From positions 108,202,533 through 108,266,532 of the forward strand of contig CM048845.1 of the NCBI GenBank assembly GCA_026545225.1: DNA of 64,000 bases, read 5' to 3'. Made by a program: the position numbers and the translations under genes. This stretch comes from Cornus controversa (lineage: Eukaryota; Streptophyta; Magnoliopsida; Cornales; Cornaceae). The stretch's first letter is position 1. Every line of letters begins with the position of its first letter. Below are positions 11,134-23,019 of the stretch, piece after piece. Below the pieces are notes generated by a model. The model saw nothing but the letters and a program-made list of their open reading frames with translations, had not been told where the DNA came from and did not search any database.

Positions 11134-12338
11134 TGTGAGTTGCGCGGTGCGGAACGAAAAGTATTTTAGAACCTAGAGGGGGGGTGAATAGGATCACTTG
11201 CTCATTTGCTTAATTTTTAATTAATTCAATTTTAAGTCCAATTAATCAAACAATTAAAGTAAGTAAATAAATAAAGTGCAAGTAAAGAAAAGAATGCGCC
11301 AGATATACGTGGAAACCTAAGGCGGGAAAAACCACCGAGGGAGGTAGCACGCCTCAGGAAACCAATTTACTATGATGAAGCAAAGTACAACAGACTCTGT
11401 CTCAATCTCACACCCCTCTTCACTCTGTCAAGGATCTGATGCGGAACACTTCAGGCTTATGATTGCGACAACACGTCCAACTGCTGCAGACTTTCGGCTA
11501 ACGTCACCATCCTTACAGAAAGGTTGTTGGAAGAACCAAAATACTCAGCAAGTATTTCGTTCCCTTCTTAGTACAATCTGGTCACCTTTTTTCCTCAGCA
11601 AGCAAGCAAGTAAAGAACCATCAATCCAATGTTATGATCAGCAGATAGATTTGATACAGTCTCTGAGCAGCTAGTCAGAAGTAAAACACCATCCTAAATA
11701 TCACTCGTGAAGTGTGGATGTGTGTTCTTAAAAATATAAAGCCCTAATTATACTGTATATACTTTCTCTCTCTAAAAATAATAGTCCAGGCTTTTTCTTC
11801 ACCAAATTGTAGAGAAAATATAGATACATATATATAGGCAAGGAAGTTCTAATTCTACTTGGAAAAGAAGTTAAATACCAAAATAGAACTTTCCTAGAAG
11901 TTTCAAACCCAATAGAAATCAGAATTTTCGTCAAAATTTGTTTCCTATTTGGAACAGGCTAAGTTGGACCGGTGCCAAATAACTAGGACCTGTGCCAAAT
12001 AACTAGGACCAGTGGGACTTTTGAAAACCTGCAGAAACCAACCTTATTGAGAAAAGTTGGACCGGTCCTAAATATTAGGGACCGGTCCTACTTTGAAAAA
12101 CTCTTAATTTTTCATCAAAACCTTGATTTTTCAAAATAGGCTCGAAAATAAAAAGTGCAGAGTGTCCTCACCATACTTACCTGTACTATATGGTGTTCTA
12201 ACTGATTTGTCTGCATCCACGCACTTGAATATCAGCTCGAAGTTGTCGATGATCGATACAAAGAATAAATCGAAAATTACAACTCGATCAATCAAGTTTG
12301 ATCACCGAAATATGCCAATTACAAATTTATATCTCACA
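11134..12338 (-). mobile_element. Copia 5' LTR (about 1.2 kb)
   Basis: Ends are TGTGAG at 11134 and CTCACA at 12333-12338 (inverted termini), bounded on one side by the primer-binding site and on the other directly by gene B coding DNA. Contains a candidate minus-strand TATA (TATATATA near 11829-11836), a G-run near 11178-11186, and repeated GGACCGGTCC-type palindromes between 11965 and 12088. ACAAT at 12339-12343 should be one copy of the target duplication; its partner is lost with the 3' half. The short plus-strand frames at 11372 and 12123 are not genes. Confidence 0.8.
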
Positions 12339-12516
12339 ACAATAGCCTATTTGCAGGATCTGTGAGACCTTGTTTGAAGCTTAGAAGGGCTCTTTTTTCC
12401 TTTTCAGTGCAAATAACACCTGGTCGTCTATTACTTGAGCTAAAATTGGAAGTGGCTGCCAATAGAAACCAAAACAAGAGAAGCACATAAATTTCAGTGA
12501 AGTTATTTATGATCAT
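12339..12516 (-). pseudogene. RLP gene B, N-terminal fragment
   Basis: Starts at ATG 12516: a hydrophobic signal peptide (IYVLLLFWFLLAATSNFS) and the beginning of the LRRNT_2 cap (CTEKEKRALLSFKQ) up to GLTDPANRL, where the copia LTR begins. Nearly collinear with the N-terminus of gene D (MNNFIAIVVLLLFWFLLAAT), which supports the start. The true rest of the cap and the first LRRs are missing. Confidence 0.88.
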
Positions 12517-12731
12517 GTGATAAAAAATGACGAAAAGAACTGAACAAGTTCAAAAGGAAATTTAAACTGGGGTAGAGGTGACCGCCTCAGAGGTGAATTA
12601 ATATCAGTTACAAATAGTATTTTAAGTTTTAAATATAAAGAAGTTGTATCCAACCAATAGGCTCTAGTCTAGTATAATTTCTCTCTCTCCAAAGAAAAAA
12701 AAAGGTTTAAGTGTTTGAGTTCCATCGTAGG

Positions 12732-13346
12732 TAGACCTGTAAATGGATCGAATCTGGACAGGATTAGGCTTGATCCGATTCGAACCTTGTAAGAAATATA
12801 GGCAATCTGATCTGATCCGACAACCCGACAGATTATAGATAATTAGATCCATATCCGATTTGTTATTAATCGGATATCTGATCCAATAACCCGATTCAAA
12901 AAATATATAATTTTTTTTTGAAAGAAAAGTAATTTCAAAAGAGATTAACAAATAATGAATAGGAAAAAAATAGGGAAGAAAAATAAAATATAAAGAAAAA
13001 AAGTAGTAGAAAAGTAAGTATTTGACTTTTTATTAAAGAAAAAAAATTATAAAGAAAGACAAAATAGAGAGAGGCAATAATAAGAAGGAAATAATGATAA
13101 AAAATATTTAAATAGTATGTAAATATTATATATTATAACATTAGATAATATATTTAAAATAAATTATATATTAAATTATTTCGGATCGGATCGACTATAT
13201 AAAATCCATATCCGATTTGTTTGGATAACAGATTATAGGTTTCGGATTCCTAACGAATTATCGAATTGAATGTCTAATTCATATGTTAATTATTGGCTTG
13301 GATTCGGATCGGATTATGATCAAAATCCGATCCATTGACATGTCTA
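12732..13346. mobile_element. Nonautonomous hAT-like MITE
   Basis: Terminal inverted repeats: TAGACCTGTAAATGGATCG at the left and, inverted, TAGACATGTCAATGGATCG at the right. Flanks ATCGTAGG and GTTGTAGG match at 6 of 8 bases, fitting a decayed 8 bp hAT-type target duplication. The interior is AT-rich with repeated GGATCGGAT words and no transposase frame. Sits about 215 bp upstream of gene B. Confidence 0.65.
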
Positions 13347-14095
13347 GTTGTAGGCAATATATGTAAGGTGTGGCATTTGCTTTTGCCATTCAAAAAAAAT
13401 AAATAAATTTGTATCCAACAGTTGCAAATAATATTTTAAGAAAATGCATTTGTGTCTTCCTTCCTTACAAAAACTGCATTTACCCATTAAAAGCCATTTC
13501 TTCTTTGAATTCATGTGCATAAAAATATCTGTTAATCTTGACCTAAGAGCACCTAATGTGCTTGCTGGTTTATTTCTTCTTGTTTTTGAATTGTTCAAGG
13601 AGGTATGTTTTTGTTCTTGGAATTTATTCAAAAGGCTGATACCATTTAAAAATAGAATCGTACATATAATCACTTCACATTTTATCTTTCTCAAGTGATG
13701 TGAAATTGCACAATTCGCCATGTGTTGCTTGTCAGTATATAAAATGTGATTGGTGTTAATTTTTAAACTAAAATAGACTATTTTAATTCCTAGTTTCTCG
13801 ATCTGATGGCAAGCATGTTCAGATTTCCTTAAAGCTTCCATGATGATTATTATCGACAACGCTATTACACTTTGTTCCGTTGCTAAATACTAGTCAATAC
13901 ATATTTTAAATATGATCAAATGTATTTTTTCTAAAAGCTGAGAGCATGTTATCCCGCTATCAACATTTCCAAGGCAAGTAGAGGAAGAACCCATATACGA
14001 AAAATAAAATCATGTAGACATTAATTGTCCTCTTCTGTTGCTACAAAATTTAAGATTAATTAGTGGCACATTTGATGCTTTTAAATATTCTTTTT

Positions 14096-14150
<55 letters not shown>

Positions 14151-15734
14151 AAATTCATGTCGTTCTGATCAACCAAAGATTTTCAAATAAATTTGAGTAT
14201 TTATGATTCGGCGGATGGGCCATATTATCATATATATATACACACACACTACACAGTGCAGACTTGTACTAAATGTGAGCATGTCACTTTCACTTGAGAT
14301 TCAGATTGTGTTAAAGAAAAAAAAAAAACTGGACTCAGATTATAGCCGTTGAATAACGGCTATTTGTATTGCTCGATTGGGCCTTGTCTTCTTGGGCTTG
14401 TCTAATTGAGAATGGTTTTTTGGATTGGGCGTTTCTGCTCGGCCACATGCTTTTATTTTCTTTATTTGGGATGGCCAATCACAACCAGTAAATCATTTTT
14501 AACCACTATGCTCTCTGTTATTTATTGTGCTCATACAGTTTTTCCAACCCCTTACACCTCTATGAAACACAAGCGTCAGTTTTCCAAGGTATATATATAT
14601 ATATATATATATTAAATAAAAACCTTAACACTTCATGTTAATTGGACGATTACACATGATCGTGTTTTAAGTTTTTTTTAAAAAAATTATGATGGTTAAG
14701 GGTAAGTGGAAACTGTAAGAACTCAGGTTTGGGTTTGAGGATTACTTGTTGCTCTATAGAATTAACAGTTGATCATAGCATTTTCCTTGGAAAACATTTA
14801 AATATGGAATTTTTATTCTAAATAGAAACTAAATTTTTCCTATTTTTGTTCGTTTTCTGAGGAGCTGGATTACTGTCAATCGCATATGCGTTGTCATCAG
14901 GAGGCTGGTTGGGCTTGGCATTTCTTTTTTCCATTGCCATTAAAGCCTTCTATACAGGCTTATTAATAATAGGATAAGTGGATGCTATACAATACTCCCT
15001 TGTTGGCACTCCCAACAAGTATAATTCCTCCATCTCTTCTAAAAATTATTAATTTTTTTACAATTAAAAAGAAATGAAGGATTTACACTTGCAAAGATAC
15101 TGAGTATTGTATATTTTCTCGTAAATATATATCCTAACATCAAAACTTATATTGACGTAAGATGCATTTGACAAAAAAATGTAGGTAGCTCATATTAATT
15201 ATAATGAACATGGAGGCTATGGAGCTCTACGTTGTTGCCATGGGGTTCCACACAGCTATCTCGAGGATCTGAGTTAATAATGGTTGTTACTTGTTAGAAT
15301 TAATCAGAATATATTATATATTGATTTATTGCTTAATTTTTTATGCTATCAAGCATACATTTAATTATGAATGTTGTGTTGATATGGAATTAGCTAGCCT
15401 AGCCGCATAACATTCTAAAACAATGTGTTGATGAGATGGGTTCCGCTACATGAATCTCTTCTATTCTTCTTATTTGGCCTAGAAATAATCTTCAGTTGTA
15501 GTGCAAACGTGCTAGAAACTTATGCAGTTCCAAATAAAAATTCAACCTATATTTCAGTTGGAAAGTGAGAATAAAGTTTTGGCTTCAATGATTCTTTATT
15601 TTTATTCTAAAATAAAGGAATTGAAGAACAAGACAAGAAAACTAAAGTAATAGATCTAAATAAAGTGCAGGACTTCAAAAGAATTTTCATTAAACAAAAC
15701 ATAAATGAAATGCATTTCGGGAATGTAAAGGATA
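13347..15734. other. AT-rich intergenic stretch with microsatellites
   Basis: I see no supported gene. (TA)n runs are at 14101-14147 and 14590-14612, and a mixed TA/CA run is near 14230-14250. A 171-codon minus frame at 13344-13859 has no recognisable domain and low-complexity composition. Confidence 0.6.
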
Positions 15735-16858
15735 TGTAGATATGGGTATCACATAGCAAAGAAAGGATGGCTAAAGGCACCAGGAAGAACCAGGAGGCTT
15801 CTCGTGAAAAAGTCTTACGCGGGGGCATTCTCCCCGCGCATGGGATAATCCCGTGGGGGACATGCACCCGCATGATTAACCCATGCATGGGCAACCTCTC
15901 CCCGCGCAGGGTCAGCCCTTCCCGCGTAGGGATATGTACCTAAAAGGAACCGTCAATACCCATGAGGGGATTGGCAAAGTGTAAAAGAGCACAAGGAGTG
16001 AAAGGATTGGGGGCAATCCTCTTTGACGAACATGTTATGTTTGGTAATTGGATTGTGTTTTCTGGGACCAACTCTAAAAAGAGTATGATTCCATAAGACA
16101 CTTCTAAATTAACAATCATGGTATACTCTCAAGGGCTACAAGGAACCATAGAAGAATGGGCTATTGTGTAACTTACCGGCTCACAATCCTGGATGGTTAT
16201 CTTTGTAGTAAGGGCTATGTAGAAGACTATTAATTCCTCTCTTCAATATGGATAGTAACTTGTCGCAACGTTACTTCTAGCATTGAGGAAGAATAGGAAT
16301 TAGTATGAGGCTACGGTGTCCCACAGACCATTTTAGGCACAGAGACAGGCTGTGATATGGTCTGGGCGATTTGGTGTCATAATGAAGCATATGGCGTCAT
16401 GGTCCCAGGCGATAAGGTGGGTTGAGTGTGGTATGGAGGATTGAGAGGAAGGCTCGTTGGGTCATGGGCATCTAAAGTTGTGCTAGTGTTACTCTACGTG
16501 GACACCATCACAATGTTTCTCGCGGGTAGGACTAAGCCAGCGAGGGGTATGGGCTCATGGTTACAACCAAAGGTAGTGAAGGAAGAGATACGCGGCCAAG
16601 TGCCACGTAGGATGACAACTGTCATAAGCCCTATGTCTAGGGTCTATAAATACCCCCTTGTATGGTGACATGTGGATCATTCTGGTGCCCTCTCTCTCTC
16701 CTAATCACTCTTGCTTTCTCTTTCTCCTATCTAGCACCCCAGCTTACATTCTCATTGTCTATTCTCATCAGCTCAGCTTAATTCTTCTCAACACACACTT
16801 ACATTCCAGTCCTGTGATAATCATTCATTTTAGCAAGAACACATCATACCTATTTACA
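15735..16858 (+). repeat. 5' LTR of Tat-type element
   Basis: Begins TGTAGATATGGG (compare TGTAGATAAGGG at 27045) and ends TATTTACA, followed by the ATTAGCAACTCCACTGGGGA primer-site region. The first 250 bp contain short GC repeats (variants of CCGCGCATGGG). The promoter has TGACAACTGTCA (16613-16624) and TATAAATA (16645-16652). Matches the solo LTR at 8043-9310 over most of its second half. Confidence 0.85.
16613..16652 (+). promoter_or_regulatory. LTR core promoter (5' LTR, Tat-type element)
   Basis: TGACAACTGTCA followed about 20 bp later by TATAAATA and a CT-rich initiator region (CCTCTCTCTCTCC). The palindrome has one changed base relative to the 3' LTR and the solo LTR. Confidence 0.55.
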
Positions 16859-17288
16859 ATTAGCAACTCCACTGGGGAGGATTGCCTCTCACATGACTGG
16901 TCAGTAGAAAGTTAAGCGAAAAAGGAAGCAAGTTGCATCAACTTCTTAGAAAGCTGATCAAATTTCATATCAGGCCAATCCTATCAATCCAGTTGTTTCT
17001 TAACAAAAGCGCAAAGTACAAAGAAGACAGAATCCATCAATAACAGTGACTCCTCCACAACCTCAGGATAATAGTCCTCCAATGATGCTCCAAGTACTGG
17101 CAAATATCCAAGAAACATAGGTACAAATTCTGCAATTTTTGCGAACTCAATAGCCTACTCCCAGAGCAGACCGATCACATGTCCCCAACCGAGGACAATC
17201 ACCTCATATAATAGCTCCTGATGTAACAGAAGATCCTGGTAGAAAGGAATCCGACAATAATATCCAGTACAATACTACCACCTCGTTT

Positions 17289-18197
17289 GTGACTGTTGAG
17301 CAATTACAAACAATTCTTAATTCCAAAACGGACACAACTATTGACATTGAGGTCCCACTGCCTTATAACCCCGCCATATTACTTATGTCATATCTGGAGG
17401 GATATTTTCCCCCAAAATTCAGGCAGTTTGACGGCAGGGAAGGAGATGCACGGGAGCATATCGCACGGTTCGTGGACGCATTGGGTGTTTACAAAAATAA
17501 TGAACAACTTAAGCTCAAGGAATTCTCAAAATCCCTCACAGGAAGAGCTTACACTTGGTACATGAATTTGGTGCCAAGAACAGTGCTAACTTGGGCAGAA
17601 ATGTTGGCTAAATTCTATGAAAAACTCTTCACCACTAAGGAACGAGTCATAATACTAGCGTTAACTCGGCACAAGCAAAAGTTGGGCAAAGAGGTAGTCA
17701 CATATGTCAAACATTTTCGCAAGACGTCATTGGAATGTTTCGAGCCCACCTCAGAAGAACAGTTGATAAAAATATGTGTGGATGCTGTGTTAAGAGAGTA
17801 TCGGGTGCATTTAATTAATCATGAGATCAAGACCTTCTCTGCCTTAATGAATAGTGCTAGGCGTCTGGGAGAAATAATTCCACCACCGGCCAAGGTAAAT
17901 GTCTTCCTGCGAAAGGCCACGGTCGCAGCAACTCAGCATCAGTCAAGCAACACTACAGGGAGAGTCCGACGACAGGAACTTGGACCTCTACCATCTGGTA
18001 TTAAAGAGGCAGTATCATTATTAGCTCAGTGGATCAAAGATGGGGTCATTACTTTGCCTGTGGTAGAAAGACTTCCTAGCAGAGAAGAAAAAGCAAAATC
18101 AAACTACTGCCCCTTCCACCGATCTGTACAACATTGTTTAACTGATTCTTGGGCATTTAGGGAGATAGTACAGAAAAGATCGCTGAAAAGAGCATAG
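17289..18197 (+). pseudogene. Gag of Tat-type element
   Basis: 302 codons readable from ATG 17289. A retrotransposon gag core is recognisable: FPPKFRQFDGREGDAREHIA, then FSKSLTGRAYTWYMNL (typical SLxGxAxxWY block) and LGKEVVTYVKHFR. A cysteine/histidine stretch (NYCPFHRSVQHC) near residues 280-291 resembles the Tat gag-protease linker. Homology begins upstream of this ATG but is broken by stops (17030-17280), so the true N-terminus is lost. A frameshift near 18170-18200 moves the continuing polyprotein to another frame. Confidence 0.8.
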
Positions 18198-18202
18198 ACT
18201 TT

Positions 18203-18800
18203 GCTGGAAACAATGTTGTCAACAATCCATTCCCTCAGCATGTGGCAACTATTGGTATAATTGATCCAATAGACAAAGGAGAATACCAAGCCGCGAATAC
18301 AGACACAAATACTCACATACATTGTTTCCTCAATGATCTTTTAATTCCAGAACAGATCAAAGAGTTCTTAATAAATCAAACCGTAGCAGCTCTGGCTCAT
18401 GCTTGCAACGAACCATCTAAACAAAATGCGAATAAGCAAGGGGAGATTATCTTTTCAACAGCTGATAAGCAAATCCTTTTCCCCAATAATCGACCGTTAT
18501 ATGTACCAGTCATAATCAATGGTTGGGATTTGAAAAGAGCTTTTCTTGATAGCGGTGCTTCAGTAAATATCATGTCATTGGCCACTTTGAAGGCAATATA
18601 GTTCCCTGAGGCAAAAATCGTGCAACAACCTATAAGCGTTATAGCTTTCAACAGTGAACAACAAGCTACAATCAGATATACAATAGTCGATCTAAAAGTA
18701 GGTAAAATCAGAGCCCCTACCAAGTTTCATGACTTATCAGCTGTTGCTAGGCAGACCCTAGATGCATTCGTACAGGGTTGTCCCATCCTCTTACCATCAA
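18203..18800 (+). pseudogene. Aspartic protease region of Tat-type element
   Basis: The frame continues gag with FPQHVATIGI and reaches the protease: RPLYVPVIINGWDLKRAFLD, active-site triad D-S-G at 18548-18556 (DSGASVN). It is broken by a TAG at 18599-18601 and continues in frame (QQPISVIAFNSEQQATI) to about 18812. It would have cut the gag-pol polyprotein; the stop makes it non-functional here. Confidence 0.8.
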
Positions 18801-19219
18801 GTTATGAAGGCTAATTGGGGAAAGGGCACTATGACGCTCCGGGCCTCTAAGGACCCTTTCTGTCCCTCAGAAGCTCATTTTTCTGATACAATTTTCTTTA
18901 ATGAATACACGGACGAGATAGCCAATGATGAGATTCAAGCCATTCCGCTCCCCAAATGGGAGAATCTACAAACAAAAGCATCTCCTAAAAGGCCCGTAGA
19001 AAAGGAAGTGAATTGGACTAAGGTAAAAATGGCAGACAGAAGAGTCGTGTACAAGTTGTGACGGGGCGCGGGGACAAGGCTCCTACCTAAGGCTCAAGTC
19101 TCCAATAAAGCCGAAGTCCCCGTTTCTGATAATGCCATAAGGCTTCTGGAAGAAAATGCTGTAAGTTTTTTAATAGAAGAGCTCGAAGAAATAGATATCG
19201 GAGATGGGATTTCCCCGCG

Positions 19220-20270
19220 CCTACATTAATCAACAAGAAACTTGATCCAGACTTAAAGGCGACCATTATACAACTGTTAAGAGATTACCAAGATGTGTTT
19301 GCGTGGGCATATGATCAGATGCCTGGACTCGATCCTAACCTGGTCACCCATCAGTTTAACATAAATCCTTCCGCGGTGCCTATCAAGCAGAAACAGAAAG
19401 CCTATCGTCCGGATTTAGAAATACGGATCAAGGAAGAAATCCAGAAGCTACTCAAGGCAGGGTTCATAAAGCCCAATCAATATCTAACATGGCTCGCTAA
19501 CATTATACCAATACAAAAGAAAAATGGTCAGATTAGGATATGCGTCGATTATCGGGACCTCAACAAAGCCTGCTCGAAAGATGAATTTCCACTTCCAAAT
19601 ATTGACACAATGGTGGATGCCACGGCAGGTCACGAGTTATTTTCATTGATGGATGGATTCAGTGGATATAATCAAATAAAGATGGCCCCCGAAGATGCAG
19701 AGAAGACAGTCTTTTGAACACCACTCAAAATTTTCACTACACAGTCATGCCCTTCGAGCTAAAGAATGCAGGCGCTACTTACCAATGGGCTATGACAATA
19801 ATTTCTCATGACATGATACACCATGAAGTAGAAGATTATGTGGATGACCTAGTAATGAAATCCAAAAAATACATTGAGCACATCCGGGATTTAGAAAAGG
19901 TCCTCCGTCGGTGCCGTGAATATGACTTGAAAATGAACCCGATGAAGTGTGCCTTTGGTGTCCAACAGGGGAAATTTTTGGGGTGCATAGTCCATAGACA
20001 GGGTATCGACTTAGATCCTAGCAAGGCTAAGGCAATAATCGAAATGGACCCTCCGCGGACAAGAAAATTGTTACGAGGATTCATGGGGAAAGTGTCATAC
20101 TTAAGGCATTTTATCCCAGCACTGGCAGAAGTCACTCACTCCTTAATCCCGTTAATGAAATATAAACTTCCTTATGTATGGGATGCTAAACATCAGCTCG
20201 CGTTTGAGAAAGTGAAAGGAATTCTGGCATCACCACAAACAATGACGACCCCAACACATGAAAAGAGTTG
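19220..20270 (+). pseudogene. Reverse transcriptase of Tat-type element
   Basis: RT blocks are in order: FAWAYDQMPGLDP, KKNGQIRICVDYRDLNKAC, FPLPNID, SLMDGFSGYNQIKMA, then after a frameshift at about 19712, FHYTVMPFELKNAGATYQ and the catalytic YVDD at 19837-19848, followed by KFLGCIVHRQGI and the connection. The YVDD box is intact, but the frame break between blocks C and D, plus a stop at 20269-20271, kills the polyprotein. Confidence 0.88.
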
Positions 20271-20271
20271 A

Positions 20272-20711
20272 TTATGTATTTAACTTCTACTGAGAAATCC
20301 ATTGGTGCTTTGTTGGCCCAGGAGCATGAACAGAAACAAAAACCTGTGTATTATATCAAAAGAGTACTCCGAGGAGCATAGACATGATATACACCGATAG
20401 AAAGACATTGTTTGTCCCTGGTCTTCGTAGCACAAAAATTCAGGCACTATTTGCTGGCACATCCGGTTGAATTAATCACAAAGAGCGACCCCATCTGGTA
20501 TCTGTTGTCAAAACCATTGTTATCAGGAAAATTGTCTCGCTGGTTGCTTGCCCTATCCGAATATCATATTATATGCTCTAATCTCAAGGCAGTAAAAAGT
20601 CAAGCTCTCGCTGATCTTTTGGCCATGTTCTCGCGGGAAGAGTCAGAACCTGATGGCATCTTCGATGTTGCAACTTGTAGCGAAGTTTTGTCAGAAGAAA
20701 CAGATTTGTAG
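20272..20711 (+). pseudogene. RNase H (first) of Tat-type element
   Basis: Reads YLTSTEKSIGALLAQEHEQ, PVYYIKRVLRGA, then, after internal stops near 20380, ERHCLSLVFVAQKFRHYLLA and LSRWLLALSEYHI. These are the usual Ty3/gypsy RNase H blocks following RT. Stops near 20380 and a stop at 20709-20711 disable it. Confidence 0.75.
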
Positions 20712-20765
20712 AAGTCAGAATTCGATGGATCCTCCACTGAAAGGTGAAACGGCGCTGGTTTCATA

Positions 20766-21044
20766 ATGACCAATGAGAGGATAAAAGAGGAAATTGCAAT
20801 GTCATACAGACTAGACTTCCCTTGTACTAATAATATGGCTGAATATGAGGCTTTGATCCTAGGTCTATCTGCAAGCCTGGCTTCAAGAGTACGGAGAATG
20901 GTGGTCTATGGTGACTCTAACCTAATAATCAAGCAAATCAGGGGAGAATATGCAGTAAAGGAACATCGCCTTGCCACCTACAAAGGTATGGTGCAGGAAA
21001 CAATGAAGAGTTTTCAAAACATAAAATTCAAACACAGACCCTGA
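20766..21044 (+). pseudogene. Second, archaeal-type RNase H of Tat-type element
   Basis: NNMAEYEALILGLSASLASR and VVYGDSNLIIKQIRGEYAVK are the hallmark motifs (E of AEYEAL, D of GDSNL) of the extra RNase H carried by plant Tat and Athila-like elements. Its presence next to a first RNase H is the main reason for the lineage call. Confidence 0.8.
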
Positions 21045-21707
21045 TCAAGTAACAGGAGATCTAATCCATTGGCCACTTTGGGGTCTCAATTAGAAAATAT
21101 GGCAACGGTCAACCTTCTTCGTCGAACCCAGCCCGCGAAAACATTGGATGATCACCTAAAAGAGGAAGAAAGTGATTGGCAAAAGACGGTTAAAGAAAAA
21201 CTCAAACAACCAGATGGAGTTAGAGATATGGCACTGGAAAAGCAGTACCAGCTGGTTGCCAAAAGGCTCTACCATCGTGGACCAGACGAGGTATTATCAA
21301 GATGTCTCAGACTAAAAGAAGTTGAAAGAATACTGACAGAGGTACATGAGTCTTCCTATGAATCAACAGATATCAGCCTATACCGAAGATTGTAAAGACA
21401 AGGATACTTTTGGCCAATGATGAAATAGGAGGCGATAAAGATGTAAGGGACATACTCGAGATGTTGCTGTCTTATTGTGCCTACCGAAGCAAGTTTTGCT
21501 GAAGTATCAGACTGGAGAGGGCAATATGTGAAATTCTTGCAAAAACAGATTCTGTCGGAAGATAGAAGAGAAGCCTTTCGTCTACAGAGGAAGGCCAAGA
21601 GATTTTTTGAAGAAAAGGGAGTGTTATACTGAAAAGGGTTTAACGGGAGACCTTTAAAATGTCTGAAAGAATAAGAAGCCCAGGAGGTCCTAAGGCAAAC
21701 GCATGAC

Positions 21708-22730
21708 ATGGGGCATCAAGGAGGGTATAAATTCTTCCATCAATTGGTCACGGTGGGGTATTACTGGCCTACCATGGAAAAAGATTCTTTGGATTACACG
21801 CAAAAGTGCCATATTTGCCAAATTCATGGTTCCATGATAAATATCCCCGCAATAGGCTTGCACAACCTAATAACGCCATGGCCGTTTCACACTTGGGTAT
21901 TGGATATAGTTGGACCAATTACATCGGCATCACGAAGGTATACATGGCTTCTGGTAGCTACAAAATTATTCTTGAAATGGGGAGAAGTTGTTCCATTAAA
22001 AAAGATTGTGGCAGTTAATGTGGCAAGATTCATAAGGGAAAACATCATATGCCAGTTAGAAATACCAAAGGTACTTCTCTCAGATAATTCCACACCATTT
22101 GTTAACTCAACGATCAGAGAACTATTGGGCAAATACATAGTGTCCCATCATAGATCAACGCCTTACTATCCAAAGGGGAATGGACAAGCAGAGGCCAGTA
22201 ATAAGACACTCATCAGGATTTTGAGTCGTTTGGAACACAAAAATAAAAAAGAATGGGCCGAACAACTATCAATTGCATTATGGGCGTACAGAATTACACG
22301 AAAAAGCTCTACAAAGGAAACACCCTACGCGTTGGTTTATGGCACAGAGGCAGTGCTCCCCACGGAACTTCAAACTGAGGCAATAAGATTGGCTGGGAGA
22401 AGTGCAGATAGCCAAAGACTAAGTCAACTCGAAGCCCTAGATGAAAAAAGGGAAAAGGCCCAAAACCATCACAAGGATTATTTCGCTAATCAATCGCGTC
22501 ATTATAACCAGAAGATACATCCGCGAGAATTTAAAGTTGGAGAATTGGTACTCAAGGTGGTGCCTACAATCATGAGGGGACAAGGGGTTTGGAAGTTTCA
22601 ACCAAAGTGGGAAGGACCTTTTGAGATAAAGAAAGCAAATGAAAGTGGTTATTACAAGCTTAAAAAGTTAGGAACCAATTTTAAGATAGGACCTATAAAT
22701 GTTAAATGGATAAAGAAATACTTGGCATAG
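21708..22730 (+). pseudogene. Integrase of Tat-type element
   Basis: 340 readable codons. N-terminal zinc domain H...H...CxxC (GHQGGYKFFHQL, CHICQ); catalytic core D-D-E visible as VLDIVGP, LLSDNSTPF and GNGQAEASNKT; then the C-terminal GPY/F-like module (KWEGPFEIKKANESGYYKL). Catalytic residues look intact in this piece. The part linking it to RNase H (21069-21700) is shifted and stopped, so no polyprotein can be made. Confidence 0.85.
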
Positions 22731-23019
22731 AAACATTTCTGGTTTGTATCACAGAGGATTTCAATAATAAAAAATGGTAGTTACAATGTACCAGCAAACA
22801 TCAATTAAAATATAAAGGTAAAGGTGTTACAAAATATCCTTAAGAACTAAATCTGAAGGGAGAACTCCACATGAAACCACTTTTTCATAATAATGTCCTC
22901 AAGACCCGCTGCCTTCACTTTAGTCATAGCAATGCGGTCTTCTAGAAATGACAGATGCTGACGCATGACACTGGCCTCAGCCTCGTCTTTTGCAAGATCA
23001 GCAGCCAAGGACGCTTGTT

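Noticed and set aside
11372-11674. 100-codon frame in the copia LTR
   Set aside because: Antisense to the element, no domain, inside a non-coding LTR.
13344-13859. 171-codon minus-strand frame above gene B
   Set aside because: No recognisable domain, biased composition, no homologous frame in the duplicated flanks; most likely chance in AT-rich DNA.
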